Source: Solidesulfovibrio magneticus RS-1
Lineage (GTDB): Bacteria > Desulfobacterota > Desulfovibrionia > Desulfovibrionales > Desulfovibrionaceae
Assembly (NCBI RefSeq): GCF_000010665.1
Contig: NC_012796.1
Location: 186,001-250,000, forward strand
Length of the DNA: 64,000 nucleotides
Direction: 5' to 3'
Shown: positions 34,741 through 45,279 of the stretch, piece after piece
Layout: each line of letters starts with the position of its first letter
Position numbering within the stretch: position 1 is the stretch's first letter
Position numbers and translations under genes: made by a program
The notes under the pieces: generated by a model
What the model saw: only the letters and a program-made list of their open reading frames with translations
Database searches by the model: none
Told to the model about the DNA's origin: nothing

Positions 34741-36918
34741 TCAAGTCAAGGCGGGCGGGTCCTGCCGGTCCAGCAGCGCCACGATGCCCGACTCCTCCAT
34801 GGGCCGGGCAAAAAGGAACCCCTGGCCCATGTCGCAGCCAAGCCGCGACAGGTCGTCCAGTTGGGCCGCCGTCTCGATGCCCTCGGCCACCACGTCGTAG
34901 CCCAGGTTGTGGGCCAGGCTCACCACCGAGCGCACGATGACCCTGTTGCCCTGCTCTTCCATGCCCGAGACAAAGGCCCGGTCCACCTTGAGGGTGTCGA
35001 TGGGAAAGCGCTGGAGATAGGACAGGGACGAATAGCCGGTGCCGAAGTCGTCGATGCCGATGGAAACGCCCAGTTCCCGCAGTCCACGGAGCTTCAGCAT
35101 GGCCGATTCCGGGTGCTCCATGAGCACGCTTTCGGTGATTTCGAGCTTGAGATCGGCCGGGGCCATGGCTTCCCGGCGCAACGCCGTGACCACCTGCTTG
35201 ACCAGATCGGGCTGGGTGAACTGCCGGGCCGAGAGGTTGACGGCCATGAAAAAGGGACTGTCTCCCAGGCTGCCGGCCCGCCAGCGGGCCAAAGCCCGGC
35301 AGGCCTCGGTCAGGACCACCGCCCCCAGGGGAATAATCAGCCCGCTTTGTTCGGCGGCCGGGATGAACTCCCCAGGCGGGACCAGCTCTCCGTCCACCCG
35401 CCGCCAGCGTACCAGGGCCTCCACCCCGCGCAGGCGTCTGGTGGCCAGGTCCAGGATGGGCTGGTAGTGCAGCACGAATTCGTCGCGAACCAAGCCCTCC
35501 CGCAGGTTGGTCTCCAGGTCCATGACCCGCTCGGCCCGCTCGCGCATGGACCAGTCGAACACCCGCACCCGGCCGCAACCGGCCGACCGGGCCGCGTTCA
35601 TGGCGATAGCCGCGTTTTGCAACAGCTCCTCGGGGCGTTCGTAGTCGGCCGGCCCAAGCACTACGCCCAGGCTGGCCGTGACGTAGATCTGCCGACCGTC
35701 CACCACGAAAGGCACGCGCAGGCGTTCGCGCACGGCCTTGACGATGCGCAGGGCGTCGCCCGGGGAGGCGATTTCCTCCAGCAGCACCACGAACTCGTCC
35801 CCGCCCACCCGGGCCACGGTGTCGAGCTGGCGCACCTCCCGGCGCAGCCGGTCGGCCACCCGGCGCAGCAGGCCGTCGCCGACCAGATGCCCCAGGCTGT
35901 CATTGACGAGCTTGAACCGGTCGAGGTCGAGAAAGAGCAAAGCGTAAATGTAGTTGGAGCGGCGCTTGGCCCGTTCGATGGCCCGGGCGATGCGGTCCAG
36001 GCACAGCGCCCGGTTGGGCAAGCCGGTCAGGGCATCGTGGAAGGTGCGGTAACGCAGCCGTTCCTCGCCGCGCTTGCGCTCGGTGACGTCTTCCAGGGCC
36101 ACGGCCACCTGTCCGGGCTGGGGGCTGTAGGCCTGGGCCAGGAAATACATGTTGAGGTCGGACAGGTAGTTCTCGAACCGCACCGGCCGGCCGGTGGCGG
36201 CCACGGCGGCCAGGGTGTCGATCCAGAAGGGCTCGATGCCGGGCAGGGTCTGGCGCAGGGTGTGGCCGACGATCTCGTCGTTGGAAAGCGAGGTGGCCCG
36301 CTCAAAGGCCGGGTTGGCCCCGAGGATCTCGAAATCGTCCTGGCCCTGGCTGCTCCCGGGGCAATGGCGCAGCAGCAAAAAGGCGTTTAACATGGCGCTG
36401 AAAAGCTCGCGGTAGCGCTTTTCGCTGCGCCGCAGTTCCTGCTCGGTGTGGTGCTTGAAAAGCGCCACTTCCACGGCCGTGCGCAGCCAGTTCTCGTCCA
36501 CGGGCTTGAGCACGTAGCCGTAAGGCGCGGTGCGCTTGGCCCGCTGCAGGGTCACCTGGTCGGTATGGGAGGTGAGGTAGATGACCGGGATGTCGCACTC
36601 GGTCTGGATGACGCAGGCGGCTTCCACGCCGTCCATTTCCCCGCCCAGAAAGATGTCCATGAGCACGAGATCCGGGCGAAGAGACTCGCACAGTTCCACG
36701 GCCTCGACCCCGGAAGCCGTGACCCCGGCCAGGGTATAGCCCAGGCGACGCAAAATGTTTTTCAGGTCCAGGGCCACCACGCGCTCGTCCTCGACGATGA
36801 GCAGACGGGGCGGACGGCCGTTTAGGCCGTTATCCACGGCAGCCTCGCCGCGACAGGCGAGTTTTTGGTGCGAGGCGCTCACGTCGTCTCCGGAAAGGCA
36901 CGAGTTTGCAGAGGCCAT
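34741..36918 (-). CDS. Receiver-PAS-GGDEF-EAL response regulator (c-di-GMP turnover)
   Basis: 725 aa. The receiver (about 37-155) is intact: LLIVEDE acidic pocket, LVLMDIFLGG phospho-Asp and VLKPVD lysine. A PAS-like segment follows, with YFLAQAYSPQPGQVAVALEDVTERKRGEERL at its end. GGDEF reads VGGDEFVVLLE, with an RQLD I-site upstream. The EAL domain keeps EALVRWRR, NLSARQ, EITES, DDFGTGYSSL and KVDRAF. Output is probably phosphorylation-controlled c-di-GMP level. No cognate kinase is adjacent. Closely related over GGDEF-EAL to the 31121-33526 protein but with a working receiver. Confidence 0.93.
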   Translation of the reverse strand: MASANSCLSGDDVSASHQKLACRGEAAVDNGLNGRPPRLLIVEDERVVALDLKNILRRLGYTLAGVTASGVEAVELCESLRPDLVLMDIFLGGEMDGVEAACVIQTECDIPVIYLTSHTDQVTLQRAKRTAPYGYVLKPVDENWLRTAVEVALFKHHTEQELRRSEKRYRELFSAMLNAFLLLRHCPGSSQGQDDFEILGANPAFERATSLSNDEIVGHTLRQTLPGIEPFWIDTLAAVAATGRPVRFENYLSDLNMYFLAQAYSPQPGQVAVALEDVTERKRGEERLRYRTFHDALTGLPNRALCLDRIARAIERAKRRSNYIYALLFLDLDRFKLVNDSLGHLVGDGLLRRVADRLRREVRQLDTVARVGGDEFVVLLEEIASPGDALRIVKAVRERLRVPFVVDGRQIYVTASLGVVLGPADYERPEELLQNAAIAMNAARSAGCGRVRVFDWSMRERAERVMDLETNLREGLVRDEFVLHYQPILDLATRRLRGVEALVRWRRVDGELVPPGEFIPAAEQSGLIIPLGAVVLTEACRALARWRAGSLGDSPFFMAVNLSARQFTQPDLVKQVVTALRREAMAPADLKLEITESVLMEHPESAMLKLRGLRELGVSIGIDDFGTGYSSLSYLQRFPIDTLKVDRAFVSGMEEQGNRVIVRSVVSLAHNLGYDVVAEGIETAAQLDDLSRLGCDMGQGFLFARPMEESGIVALLDRQDPPALT

Positions 36919-37029
36919 ATCTCTGTGTGACGCTTTTTATCGGCCGTGTAAAGGCCTGCGAGGGCGTCAAAAAAGAAGCTCGTGCCTTTTTTCACGACAC
37001 GGCGGGGGTGCGGCTTTTCGGGCGTGGCC

Positions 37030-37641
37030 CTAAGCGCGCAACCGGCGAGTCACGTCGGCGATGTGCCGCCCCTGGAAACGGGCCGCGTCAAGCTCGTTTT
37101 CGCTGGGCATGCGCGAACCGTCGCCGCCGGCGATGGTGGTCGCGCCATACGGCGAGCCGCCCGTCACCTCGTCAAGGCGCATCTGGCCGGCAAAGGAATA
37201 CGGCAGGCCGACCACGATCATGCCGTGGTGGAGCAGGGTCTGGATAAACGACATCAGCGTCGTCTCCTGGCCGCCGTGCTGGGTGGCCGTGGAGCAAAAA
37301 ACGCCGCCGGGCTTGCCGACCAGGCCCCCGCGCATCCAGATCTGGCCGGTGGCGTCCAGGAACTGGCGCATCTGGCCGCACATGTTGCCAAAGCGGGTGG
37401 GGGTGCCAAAGACGATGGCGTCGGCGTCCTCCAGCTCCTCCAGCGTGCAGGCCGGCACATGGGACAGGGCCTTTTGGGCCTCGGTCGCGCCCATTTTCCC
37501 GATGACCTCCTCGGAAAGGGTCTCGGGAACCCGGCGCAGGGTCGCGGTCATGCCCGGAACCTGATGCACGCCTTCGGCCACGGCCTGGGCCATGGCCGCC
37601 ACATGGCCATAGAGTGAGTAGTAGACAATCAGCACGTTCAT
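37030..37641 (-). CDS. wrbA: NAD(P)H:quinone oxidoreductase WrbA
   Basis: 203-aa flavodoxin-like FMN protein that reduces quinones by two electrons. FMN-binding segments are [17 protein letters not shown] (residues 2-18), [19 protein letters not shown] and [13 protein letters not shown], all typical of WrbA type IV. It ends with [18 protein letters not shown], the usual C-terminal helix. Start at 37641 with AGGGAGC upstream. Divergent from the ABC exporter gene (164 bp between). Confidence 0.93.
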   Translation of the reverse strand: MNVLIVYYSLYGHVAAMAQAVAEGVHQVPGMTATLRRVPETLSEEVIGKMGATEAQKALSHVPACTLEELEDADAIVFGTPTRFGNMCGQMRQFLDATGQIWMRGGLVGKPGGVFCSTATQHGGQETTLMSFIQTLLHHGMIVVGLPYSFAGQMRLDEVTGGSPYGATTIAGGDGSRMPSENELDAARFQGRHIADVTRRLRA

Positions 37642-37805
37642 ACGACTTGTGCTCCCTGGAAGGGTTGATGATAGCGATTGTCTACGCCCGCCAAGGGGAA
37701 AGGGCAAGGGCGCGGCGGCATTGTTGCCGCCCGGCCGCATTTGCCCTACACCGGACCCGATTCGATCCGACCCGACCGCCAGCCGCCCCCGGGCGACGAG
37801 AGCCC

Positions 37806-40355
37806 ATGCAGACAGCGCTGACCTGCCTCAAGGCCGTGGCCGACGCCTACGGCCTGACCTTCGACCCGGCCGCCGCCGCCGACCGTCTCGGCCTTGGCGC
37901 GGCCGAGCCGGACCTCGACGTCCTGCTCGCCCTGGCTTCCGGCGCGGGGCTTACCGCCCGCGTCGAACAGCTGGACGTCCCGGCCATGGCCGCCCTGGGC
38001 CGTTTTCCGCTCCTGTGCGTGCTTTCCAACGGCAACAGCGTGGTGGTGCTGGGCGTACGCGACACGTCAGAGGGCCTCGTCGCCCGCGTGGCCGACCCCC
38101 TGGCCCAGACCCCAGGCTCCTTTGAGGTCGACCAGGAAAGTTTCGAGAAAAGCCACGGCGGCGTCACCGTCGTCGCCATCCCGACCCTGGCCCGGGCCGG
38201 GCTGCGCGCCCTGGCCCTTATAGGCCGCCACCACGGCCTGCCCCTGGCCCACGAAACCCTGGCTGCCCAGCACGGTTTCGACGCCGCCGAACCCACGCCA
38301 ACCGAGCTTTGCGCCGTGGCCGCCGCCTCGGGCCTCAAAGCCGAGCTGCGCCGCCTGGCCCCGGCCGAGCTGCCGCTTTTGGCCGGAGCCTATCCGGTGC
38401 TCCTTTTTATGCGCGACGGCGCGGCCCTGGTCGCCGCCGGCTGCCGCCAGGAAGACGGCCGGGCCGTCCTGGACGTGGTGGACCCGACAAGGCTCCCGCC
38501 CAGCCGCGATCCCCTGCCCGTGGCCGATCTGGCCGGGCGTTGGGACGGGCAAACGCTCCTTCTCAAACGCAAACGCCGCCTCACCGACGAGAACCAACCC
38601 TTTGGCCTGACCTGGTTCGTCCCGGAAATTCTGCGCTGCCGCAAGGAATTTACCGACGCCGCCGTGGCCGCCTTCATGCTCTACGCCTTGGCCCTGGCCA
38701 TGCCGATCTATTTCCAGATCGTCATCGACAAGGTGCTCACCCACAAGGGGCTGGCCACCCTGCAGGTCTTAAGCTTCGGGATGCTTTGCGCCCTGGCCTT
38801 CGAGGCCGGCTTTTCCTACCTGCGCGGCATCGTGCTGCTCCACGCCGCCGCCCGCATCGACGTGCGCGTGGCTGCCCGCACCTTTGCCCGCTTAACCGCC
38901 CTGCCCCTGCGGTTTTTCGGCCACAGCCGGGTGGGCGTGCTCATCCAGCACATGCAGCAGGCCGACAAGATTCGGGAATTTTTAAGCGGCAAGCTCTTTT
39001 TCACGCTCCTTGACGGCGCGGCCCTGGTGGTCTTCATCCCGGTCCTTTTTCTCTACAGCGTGCCGCTGACCTTCCTGGTGCTGGCGTTAAGCCTCGCCCT
39101 GGGGCTGCTTTTGGCCGTCATCATTCCCTTTTTCCGAAAGCGCTTGGCCGCCCTCTACGCCGCCGAGGGCGAACGCCAGTCCTATCTGGTCGAGACCATC
39201 CGGGGCATGGAGACGGTCAAGGCCCTGTCCCTGGAGCCGTCCCGGCGGCGCGGCTGGGAAGACGCCGCCGCCCGGGCCGTGGCCATGCGCTTTGGCGTGG
39301 GCAAGATCGGCAACGCGGCCACGGCCGGGGTCGGGTTCCTCGAAAAAGTCATGATCCTGTGCATCCCCTGGATCGGCGTGTCGCTGGTCTTCGACGGCAG
39401 CCTGTCCGTGGGGGCGCTCATTGCCTTCCAGATGCTGGCCGGCCGCGTCACCCAGCCCCTGGTGCAGTTTGTTTCGCTGCTCCAGGAATATCAGGAAAAG
39501 GCCCTGGCCGTGGACATGCTGGCCGCCATCATGAACGAGCCGCCCGAGCGGGCCGGCTCGGGCGAAGGCCTGCGCCCGACCCTGGTTGGCGAGGTGGTCC
39601 TCGACCACGTCACCTTCCGCTACGGCCAGACTGCCGACGCGCCGGCCGCCCTGTCCGGCGTGTCGGCCCGGTTCGCCGCCGGCGCCATGATCGGCGTGGC
39701 CGGCCGCAGCGGCTCGGGCAAATCGACGCTCGCCCGGCTGCTCCAGGGCCTGTACCTGCCCACCGACGGGAGCCTTCGCCTGGACGGCCACGACCTGCGC
39801 GAACTGGACCTCGCCCACGTGCGCCGCCAGATCGGCGTGGTCCTGCAGGAAAGCTTTCTTTTTACCGGCACGGTGCGCGACAACATCGCCATGGCCCGGC
39901 CCACGGCCGCCCTGGAGGAAGTCGTCTGGGCGGCTCGCTTGGCCGGAGCCGAGGAATTCATCCGGCGGCTGCCGCGCGGCTACGACACGCCCCTTGAGGA
40001 AAACGGCTCCAACCTGTCCGGCGGCCAGCGCCAACGCCTGGCCATCGCCCGGGCGCTTTTGGCCAATCCGCGCATCCTCATCCTCGACGAAGCCACCAGT
40101 GCGCTTGACGCCGAATCCGAAGCCATCGTCCAGGACAACATGGCCCGCATCGGCCGCCAACGCACCACCATCGTCATCAGCCACCGCCTGTCCATGCTGG
40201 CCGGTGCCGACGCCATCCTTGTCCTCGACGCCGGCCGGGCCGTGGATTTCGCGCCCCACGCCGAACTGCTCAAACGCTGCGCCGTCTACCGCGACCTCTG
40301 GAACAGCCAGAATCGGCATGTGGCGGCCGGCGGCGGGACGCCGCAGGTGCGGTGA
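37806..40355 (+). CDS. Type I secretion ABC exporter with two tandem degenerate C39-like domains
   Basis: 849-aa inner-membrane exporter. Residues 1-130 and about 130-265 each look like a C39 peptidase-like fold ([16 protein letters not shown]...[37 protein letters not shown]...[16 protein letters not shown]). Neither has the catalytic Cys-His pair, so they would be substrate-binding CLDs like that of HlyB, here doubled. A six-TM ABC domain follows ([29 protein letters not shown]). The ATPase has [38 protein letters not shown] and VISHRLS. A HlyD-type adaptor is encoded at 47245-48684. No RTX substrate is in the window. Confidence 0.9.
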   Translation: MQTALTCLKAVADAYGLTFDPAAAADRLGLGAAEPDLDVLLALASGAGLTARVEQLDVPAMAALGRFPLLCVLSNGNSVVVLGVRDTSEGLVARVADPLAQTPGSFEVDQESFEKSHGGVTVVAIPTLARAGLRALALIGRHHGLPLAHETLAAQHGFDAAEPTPTELCAVAAASGLKAELRRLAPAELPLLAGAYPVLLFMRDGAALVAAGCRQEDGRAVLDVVDPTRLPPSRDPLPVADLAGRWDGQTLLLKRKRRLTDENQPFGLTWFVPEILRCRKEFTDAAVAAFMLYALALAMPIYFQIVIDKVLTHKGLATLQVLSFGMLCALAFEAGFSYLRGIVLLHAAARIDVRVAARTFARLTALPLRFFGHSRVGVLIQHMQQADKIREFLSGKLFFTLLDGAALVVFIPVLFLYSVPLTFLVLALSLALGLLLAVIIPFFRKRLAALYAAEGERQSYLVETIRGMETVKALSLEPSRRRGWEDAAARAVAMRFGVGKIGNAATAGVGFLEKVMILCIPWIGVSLVFDGSLSVGALIAFQMLAGRVTQPLVQFVSLLQEYQEKALAVDMLAAIMNEPPERAGSGEGLRPTLVGEVVLDHVTFRYGQTADAPAALSGVSARFAAGAMIGVAGRSGSGKSTLARLLQGLYLPTDGSLRLDGHDLRELDLAHVRRQIGVVLQESFLFTGTVRDNIAMARPTAALEEVVWAARLAGAEEFIRRLPRGYDTPLEENGSNLSGGQRQRLAIARALLANPRILILDEATSALDAESEAIVQDNMARIGRQRTTIVISHRLSMLAGADAILVLDAGRAVDFAPHAELLKRCAVYRDLWNSQNRHVAAGGGTPQVR

Positions 40356-40368
40356 GGAAGAGAAAGAG

Positions 40369-40410
40369 GCCTCCGGCGGCCGGGGGCCTGAGGCCCCCGG
40401 ACCCCCCATA
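40369..40410 (+). repeat. Dispersed GC-rich hairpin element, copy 5
   Basis: GCCTCCGGCGGCC, the GGGGGCCTGAGGCCCCC stem and GGACCCCCCAT, almost identical to copy 4. Lies 14 bp after the exporter gene and before trmFO, as a probable terminator. Confidence 0.75.
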
Positions 40411-40441
40411 TTATTCTGTTGTGAAGGGAGTGTAATATCTT

Positions 40442-41755
40442 ATGGCTATTGGTATTATTGGCGGGGGGTTGGCCGGGTGCGAATGCGCTTTGGCCTTGGC
40501 TCGGGCCGGCGTCGCTTCGACCATCTTCGAGTGCAAGCCGGCGCTGTATTCTCCGGCCCATGTGCTTCCCGGGCTGGCCGAACTCGTGTGCTCCAACTCC
40601 CTGCGCTCCGACGAGCCGGTGACGGCCGTGGGCCTGCTCAAGGTCGAGATGGCCGAGCTTGGCAGCGCGGTCATCGCCGCCGCCCGGGAAACCGCCGTGC
40701 CGGCCGGCAAGGCCCTGGCCGTGGACCGCGACCGCTTCAGCGAGAACATGACCGCCCGCATCGAGGCCGAGCCGCTGGTGACCCTTGTGCGCCGCGAAAT
40801 CATGGGCCTTTCCGACCCGGCCCTGGCCGGTTTCGAGGCCGTCGTGGTGGCGGCCGGCCCCCTGGCCTCGGACCGGATGGCGGCCAGCTTGCTCGAAACC
40901 ATCGGCGGCGAGGGGCTCTATTTCTACGACGCCATCGCCCCCATCGTGACCACCGAATCCGTGGACATGGACAAGGCCTTCTGGGCCTCGCGCTGGCAGG
41001 ACGGCGAAGGCGACTACCTCAACTGCCCCATGGATAAAGACGAATACCTGGCTTTCTGGAACGCCCTTTTGACCGCCCGCAAGGTGCCCAGCCGCGAATT
41101 CGAGAAGGAAATCCATTTCGAGGGCTGCCTGCCCATCGAGGCCATGGCCGAGCGCGGCGAGCGCACCCTGACCTTTGGCCCCATGAAGCCCGTGGGCCTC
41201 ACCGATCCACGCACCGGCCGCTGGCCCTATGCCGTGGTGCAGCTGCGTCCGGAAAACGTGGCCCGCTCCACCATGAATCTGGTGGGGTTCCAGACCAAGC
41301 TGGTCTACGGCGAACAGGAGCGGGTGTTTCGCATGATCCCGGCCCTGCACGCCGCCGAGTTCACGCGCCTGGGCAGCATCCACCGCAACACCTTTGTCAA
41401 CGCGCCTAAGGTGTTAAACGAGCGCCTGGAGCTTGTCGCCCGGCCGGGCGTCTATCTGGCCGGCCAGATTACCGGGGTGGAGGGCTATGTGGAGTCGGCG
41501 GCCTGCGGCCTGTGGCTGGGAACCCAGCTCGGGGCGAGGCTGGCGCGCGGCGAGGAACTGCCGCCGCCGCCGGTGGTCACGGCCCTGGGGGCGCTCCTGA
41601 ACCATTTGCGCACCCCGGCCAAGAAATTCCAGCCCAGCAACGTCAATTTCGGGCTGACGCCGCCCCTGGAAGAGAAAATGAAAAAGGCCAACCGCAAGAT
41701 GGCCTATCCCGAGCGGGCCCGCAAAGCCTGGGGGGAGTGGTTCGTGCGTCCGTGA
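40442..41755 (+). CDS. trmFO: Methylenetetrahydrofolate-tRNA-(uracil-5-)-methyltransferase TrmFO
   Basis: 437-aa FAD- and folate-dependent enzyme forming 5-methyluridine at position 54 of tRNA. N-terminal FAD motif [45 protein letters not shown] and QLRPEN are the conserved TrmFO segments, and a C-terminal [19 protein letters not shown] is typical of the GidA/TrmFO fold. Length is normal. The ATG is preceded by GAAGGGAG at a rather long spacing and an AT-rich patch that may hold the promoter. Confidence 0.95.
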   Translation: MAIGIIGGGLAGCECALALARAGVASTIFECKPALYSPAHVLPGLAELVCSNSLRSDEPVTAVGLLKVEMAELGSAVIAAARETAVPAGKALAVDRDRFSENMTARIEAEPLVTLVRREIMGLSDPALAGFEAVVVAAGPLASDRMAASLLETIGGEGLYFYDAIAPIVTTESVDMDKAFWASRWQDGEGDYLNCPMDKDEYLAFWNALLTARKVPSREFEKEIHFEGCLPIEAMAERGERTLTFGPMKPVGLTDPRTGRWPYAVVQLRPENVARSTMNLVGFQTKLVYGEQERVFRMIPALHAAEFTRLGSIHRNTFVNAPKVLNERLELVARPGVYLAGQITGVEGYVESAACGLWLGTQLGARLARGEELPPPPVVTALGALLNHLRTPAKKFQPSNVNFGLTPPLEEKMKKANRKMAYPERARKAWGEWFVRP

Positions 41756-41793
41756 CGGGGCGCGCCGGCTGACGGCGCGCCCCGTCAGGTCGG

Positions 41794-42351
41794 TCAGGCC
41801 GTGGCTTGCTCCTCGTCCATGTGCTGGGCGAGGAAGGCGGCGTGGGCTTGCCGGAGCTGGGCGATCTGGGCGTACTCCGGATCGGCCCGCAGGGCCGCTT
41901 CATTGACCGTCGCCTTGGGCTGGGGCGTGGCCTCGAAGGCGCGCTGGGTCATGGCCGTGGAGGCCTTGTTGACCTTGCCGCCCAGGGCCTTGGCGATTTC
42001 CTCGGCCCGGGCCTGGGCCAGCTGCGGCCCGCTGGCTCCTCCCGACCGGTCGTCGGCCGCCTTGATGGCGTCGGCGCACTGCCCGCCCATGGCGTTGGAG
42101 GTCTCGACGAACCCGTGGTTGTCGATTTTCGCCACGACTTTCCCGTTGACCGTGACCGTGGCGTAGGGCGCGTAGGCCGGGTTTTTCGAAGTATCGGGGG
42201 GCGTGGAATAGCGCTGTTCGAGCATGTCCTGTTTCGCGGCCATCATCATTTGAAACAGGTCATCCGGCGCTTCGGCCAGGGGCACGGCCTTGAGGCTGGC
42301 GGTGATGGGCGTCACGGAGGCAAGATCGACTTGGTAGGCGGCGTCCGACAT
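41794..42351 (-). CDS. Hypothetical protein, 185 aa
   Basis: Family not recognised; no signal peptide, TM segment or Cys cluster. It has an N-terminal helical part (DLFQMMMAAKQDMLEQRYS), a small beta hairpin in the middle (YATVTVNGKVVAKIDNHGFVETS) and an alanine-rich helical C-terminus (IAQLRQAHAAFLAQHMDEEQ). The hairpin reads like a repeat of a surface or secreted protein, but nothing firm can be said. The start ATG follows GGAGG at 9 nt. Convergent with trmFO, divergent from the L-2-hydroxyglutarate oxidase gene. Confidence 0.65.
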   Translation of the reverse strand: MSDAAYQVDLASVTPITASLKAVPLAEAPDDLFQMMMAAKQDMLEQRYSTPPDTSKNPAYAPYATVTVNGKVVAKIDNHGFVETSNAMGGQCADAIKAADDRSGGASGPQLAQARAEEIAKALGGKVNKASTAMTQRAFEATPQPKATVNEAALRADPEYAQIAQLRQAHAAFLAQHMDEEQATA

Positions 42352-42451
42352 GGGCAAAAACCTCCATGTGCAGGGTTATGCCTGACATTGATGCAAAATT
42401 GATGCCGTATATAGAACTTGCGTTTACCAAGCACCACTGCAAGGCGTCGTC

Positions 42452-43654
42452 ATGCAACACTTCGACTTCATCATCGCCGGGGCCGGCATCGTCGGCCTGA
42501 CCACGGCCTACGAAATAGTGCACCGCGCCCCGTCGGCCCGGGTGGCCGTGGTGGAAAAGGAAGACGCCCCGGGACGCCATGCCAGCGGCCGCAACAGCGG
42601 CGTGCTGCACTGCGGCCTGTACTACGGCAGCGACACCTTAAAGGCCCAGGTCTGCGCCGTCGGCGGGCGGGCCATGAAGGATTTTGCCGACGCCCATGGC
42701 ATCCCCTGGCGAAATACCGGCAAGGTGCTGGTGGCCACCGAGCCGGACCAGCTGCCGGCCGTGGAGCGGCTTATGCAAAACGCCGCCGACAACGCCATAC
42801 GGGCCGAGCGCATCGACAACAAAACCCTGCTTGCCCTGGAGCCGGCCGCGCCGCCCCACGCCGTGGCCGCCATCCATTGCCCGGACACGTCGGTCATCGA
42901 CGCCAAGGCCGTGCTGGAGACCCTGCGCCGCTTGCTCGCCGAGGGCGGCGTGCGGTTTTACTTCCAGCGGCGCGTCCTTGGCCCGGCCGCCGACGGGTCG
43001 CTGCAAACCACCAGCGGCCCCATCCGGGGCGGCTTTCTCTTCAACTGCTGCGGCGCCTACGCCGACGTGCTGGCCAAGGCTTGCAACTTTGCCCGGCAAT
43101 ACGTGCTCGTTCCGTTCAAGGGCATCTACTGGAAGCTCTCACCCCAGAAAAATCACCTGGTGCGCGGCAACATCTACCCCGTGCCCGACCCGGCCATGCC
43201 GTTTCTGGGCGTGCATTTCACGCGCGGCATAAGCGGCGAGGTCTACGTGGGGCCAACAGCCATCCCGGCCCTGGGCCGCGAGAACTACGGGCTGGTCTCC
43301 GGCGCGAAATGGGGCGAGGCCGCGACCATTCTCGGCCGCCTGGCCCGGCTGTATCTCGCCGACCGCAGCAACTTCCGGCTCCTGGCCCACACGGAGATAC
43401 GCAAATACTCCAAGCGGTTCTTTCACCAATGCGCCCGCCGCCTCTTTCCCGGGCTGGAAATGGACGATCTCGTGCCCACCACCAAGGCGGGCATCCGGCC
43501 CCAGCTCGTGAGCGTCGCCGCCAAGCGCCTGGAAATGGACTACATCCTGGAAGGCGACGGCAATTCCCTGCACGTGCTCAACGCCATTTCCCCGGCCTTC
43601 ACCGGCAGCTTCGCCTTTGCCCGGATGATCGTTGACCGCAGCGGCGCGCTGTAG
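42452..43654 (+). CDS. lhgO: L-2-hydroxyglutarate oxidase/dehydrogenase LhgO
   Basis: 400-aa FAD enzyme of the DAO family that oxidises L-2-hydroxyglutarate to 2-oxoglutarate and feeds electrons to the quinone pool or another acceptor. FAD motif IIAGAGIVGLTTAYEI (residues 8-23). SGRNSGVLHCGLYY is the LhgO signature around the substrate and flavin. C-terminal FTGSFAFARMIVD fits the family. In anaerobes it acts as a dehydrogenase repairing or recycling the side product of 2-oxoglutarate reduction. It stands alone. Confidence 0.9.
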   Translation: MQHFDFIIAGAGIVGLTTAYEIVHRAPSARVAVVEKEDAPGRHASGRNSGVLHCGLYYGSDTLKAQVCAVGGRAMKDFADAHGIPWRNTGKVLVATEPDQLPAVERLMQNAADNAIRAERIDNKTLLALEPAAPPHAVAAIHCPDTSVIDAKAVLETLRRLLAEGGVRFYFQRRVLGPAADGSLQTTSGPIRGGFLFNCCGAYADVLAKACNFARQYVLVPFKGIYWKLSPQKNHLVRGNIYPVPDPAMPFLGVHFTRGISGEVYVGPTAIPALGRENYGLVSGAKWGEAATILGRLARLYLADRSNFRLLAHTEIRKYSKRFFHQCARRLFPGLEMDDLVPTTKAGIRPQLVSVAAKRLEMDYILEGDGNSLHVLNAISPAFTGSFAFARMIVDRSGAL

Positions 43655-43739
43655 CAGTTTTTGCCGGCCGCCTCCTCGCGTCGCCTCCGCGACCCGAACC
43701 GGGCGGGGCAAGCGCCCTTCAGGCGACAGGACGAAAGCC

Positions 43740-44276
43740 ATGATGAAAAAAGGCCGACCGGCCGTCTTTTTTGACCGCGACGGCGTGCTCAATCACGACG
43801 CCGGCTACGTGCACACCCCCGAGGCCTTTGTCTGGACCGACGAGGCCGTGGCCGCCGTCCGCCACGTCAACGACGCCGGCTGGCTGGCCTTTGTCGTCAC
43901 AAACCAGTCCGGCATCGCCCGGGGCTACTACGGCCCCGGGAACGTCGCCCGTCTGCACCGGTGGATGCAGGACGAGCTGGGCCGCCACGGGGCACACATC
44001 GACGCCTATTACTACTGCCCGCACCATGTGGACGGCCTCATAGCCGAACTGGCCGTGGAGTGCTCCTGCCGCAAACCCCAGCCGGGGATGCTCCTGGCGG
44101 CCATGGACGATTGGGGGGTGGACCGGGAGCGCAGCCTGCTCATCGGCGACAAGCCGTCCGACCTCGAAGCCGCCCGGCGGGCCGGCATCCGGGGTTATTT
44201 GTTCCAGGGCGGCAGCCTGCTGCGTTTGGTTCGGGAAGCCATTGAAGCTGCCGGGCCGCCGGTCGGCGAAAGCTGA
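43740..44276 (+). CDS. gmhB: HAD-family phosphatase, GmhB (heptose-1,7-bisphosphate 7-phosphatase)-like
   Basis: 178-aa HisB-N/GmhB-type HAD enzyme. Motif I FFDRDGVLNHD (residues 9-19), motif II VVTNQSG, a zinc-binding loop with CPHHV and the ECSCRKPQPGM stretch, motif IV IGDKPSDLEAA. The zinc loop and length fit D-glycero-beta-D-manno-heptose 1,7-bisphosphate 7-phosphatase of LPS heptose synthesis. It is not near other heptose genes, so a histidinol-phosphatase-like role remains possible. Start at the double ATG (43740). Confidence 0.87.
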   Translation: MMKKGRPAVFFDRDGVLNHDAGYVHTPEAFVWTDEAVAAVRHVNDAGWLAFVVTNQSGIARGYYGPGNVARLHRWMQDELGRHGAHIDAYYYCPHHVDGLIAELAVECSCRKPQPGMLLAAMDDWGVDRERSLLIGDKPSDLEAARRAGIRGYLFQGGSLLRLVREAIEAAGPPVGES

Positions 44277-44292
44277 CGCCGGCCGCCACGCG

Positions 44293-45162
44293 TCACACCA
44301 CCACCTGCTCCAAAACCAGCTCCACGCCGTAGCGCTGCCAGGCCGCGCGCCGCATGACCTCGATGACGGCCAGGATGTCGGCTCCGGTCGCGCCGCCGGC
44401 GTTAACGATGATGCCGGCGTGGCGCGGCGAAATCTGCGCGCCGCCGATCCGAAAGCCCTTGAGCCCCGCTTCTTCCACGATCTGCCCCACCGGCGGCGCG
44501 CCGTCGGGCCGGCGAAACACGCTGCCGGCGCTGGGAAAGTCGTAGGGCAGCCGGGAGCGCCGCAGCTTCCCGATGCGCCCCATCTCGGCCAGGACGGCGG
44601 CCGGATCGGCCGGCGTGAGCTGAAGGGCCACCCCCAGGATCACCGTGTCCGTGCCCTGGAAGGCCGTCATCCGGTAGGCCGGCCGGCACTGTTCCCGGGA
44701 CAGGACCGCGCGTTGCCCGGCGCCCGGGTCATAGACGTCCACCGACTCCACCACGTCATAAAAGGACGCGCCATAGGCGCCGGCGTTCATGTGGGCCGCG
44801 CCGCCGATGCTGCCGGGAATGTCCCACAGCCGCTCCAGCCCGGACAGGCCGCAGCGGGCCGCCAGCCGGCAGACGTCACGAAGCCGCGCCCCGGCCCCGG
44901 CCAGCAAGCTGTCTCCTGCAACGACAAGGGCCGGCTCCAGACGGGACGTGGCGATAAAATGGAAGGAACTGTCGTAATGATCCCGGGAAAGTAGGACGTT
45001 GCAGCCATGGCCGAGGAGCACGACCCGGACTCCAACGGACTGCCGCAAGGCTGCAACCAGATCGTCTGCTGTTTCGGGAAAGAAACAGGCCTCGGCCCAG
45101 GCGCGCACGCGATAGGAATTGTCTTCGGTGAGCCAGGTCGGGCTGAAGCGGACAACGCTCAT
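44293..45162 (-). CDS. murB: UDP-N-acetylenolpyruvoylglucosamine reductase MurB
   Basis: 289-aa FAD enzyme of peptidoglycan precursor synthesis. It opens with NSYRVRAWAEACFFPETADDL. FAD-binding elements include LGHGCNVLLS and IPGSIGGAAHMNAGAYG. The catalytic serine lies in FPSAGSVFRRP. The C-terminal end has GGAQISPRHAGIIVN. Length and the missing insertion suggest a type II-like MurB. It is not in a dcw cluster; it is convergent with the gmhB-like gene. Confidence 0.93.
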   Translation of the reverse strand: MSVVRFSPTWLTEDNSYRVRAWAEACFFPETADDLVAALRQSVGVRVVLLGHGCNVLLSRDHYDSSFHFIATSRLEPALVVAGDSLLAGAGARLRDVCRLAARCGLSGLERLWDIPGSIGGAAHMNAGAYGASFYDVVESVDVYDPGAGQRAVLSREQCRPAYRMTAFQGTDTVILGVALQLTPADPAAVLAEMGRIGKLRRSRLPYDFPSAGSVFRRPDGAPPVGQIVEEAGLKGFRIGGAQISPRHAGIIVNAGGATGADILAVIEVMRRAAWQRYGVELVLEQVVV

Positions 45163-45279
45163 GGCCGGCTCATGTTCCTGCCGCCGCCTGACGGACAGCG
45201 GCGAACCGGGATCGAGGCGCGTTCCGTCCCTGGCCGGGCGCGGACTGGCGACCGGCTGGCCGGACCGTGGAGCAGGCTG

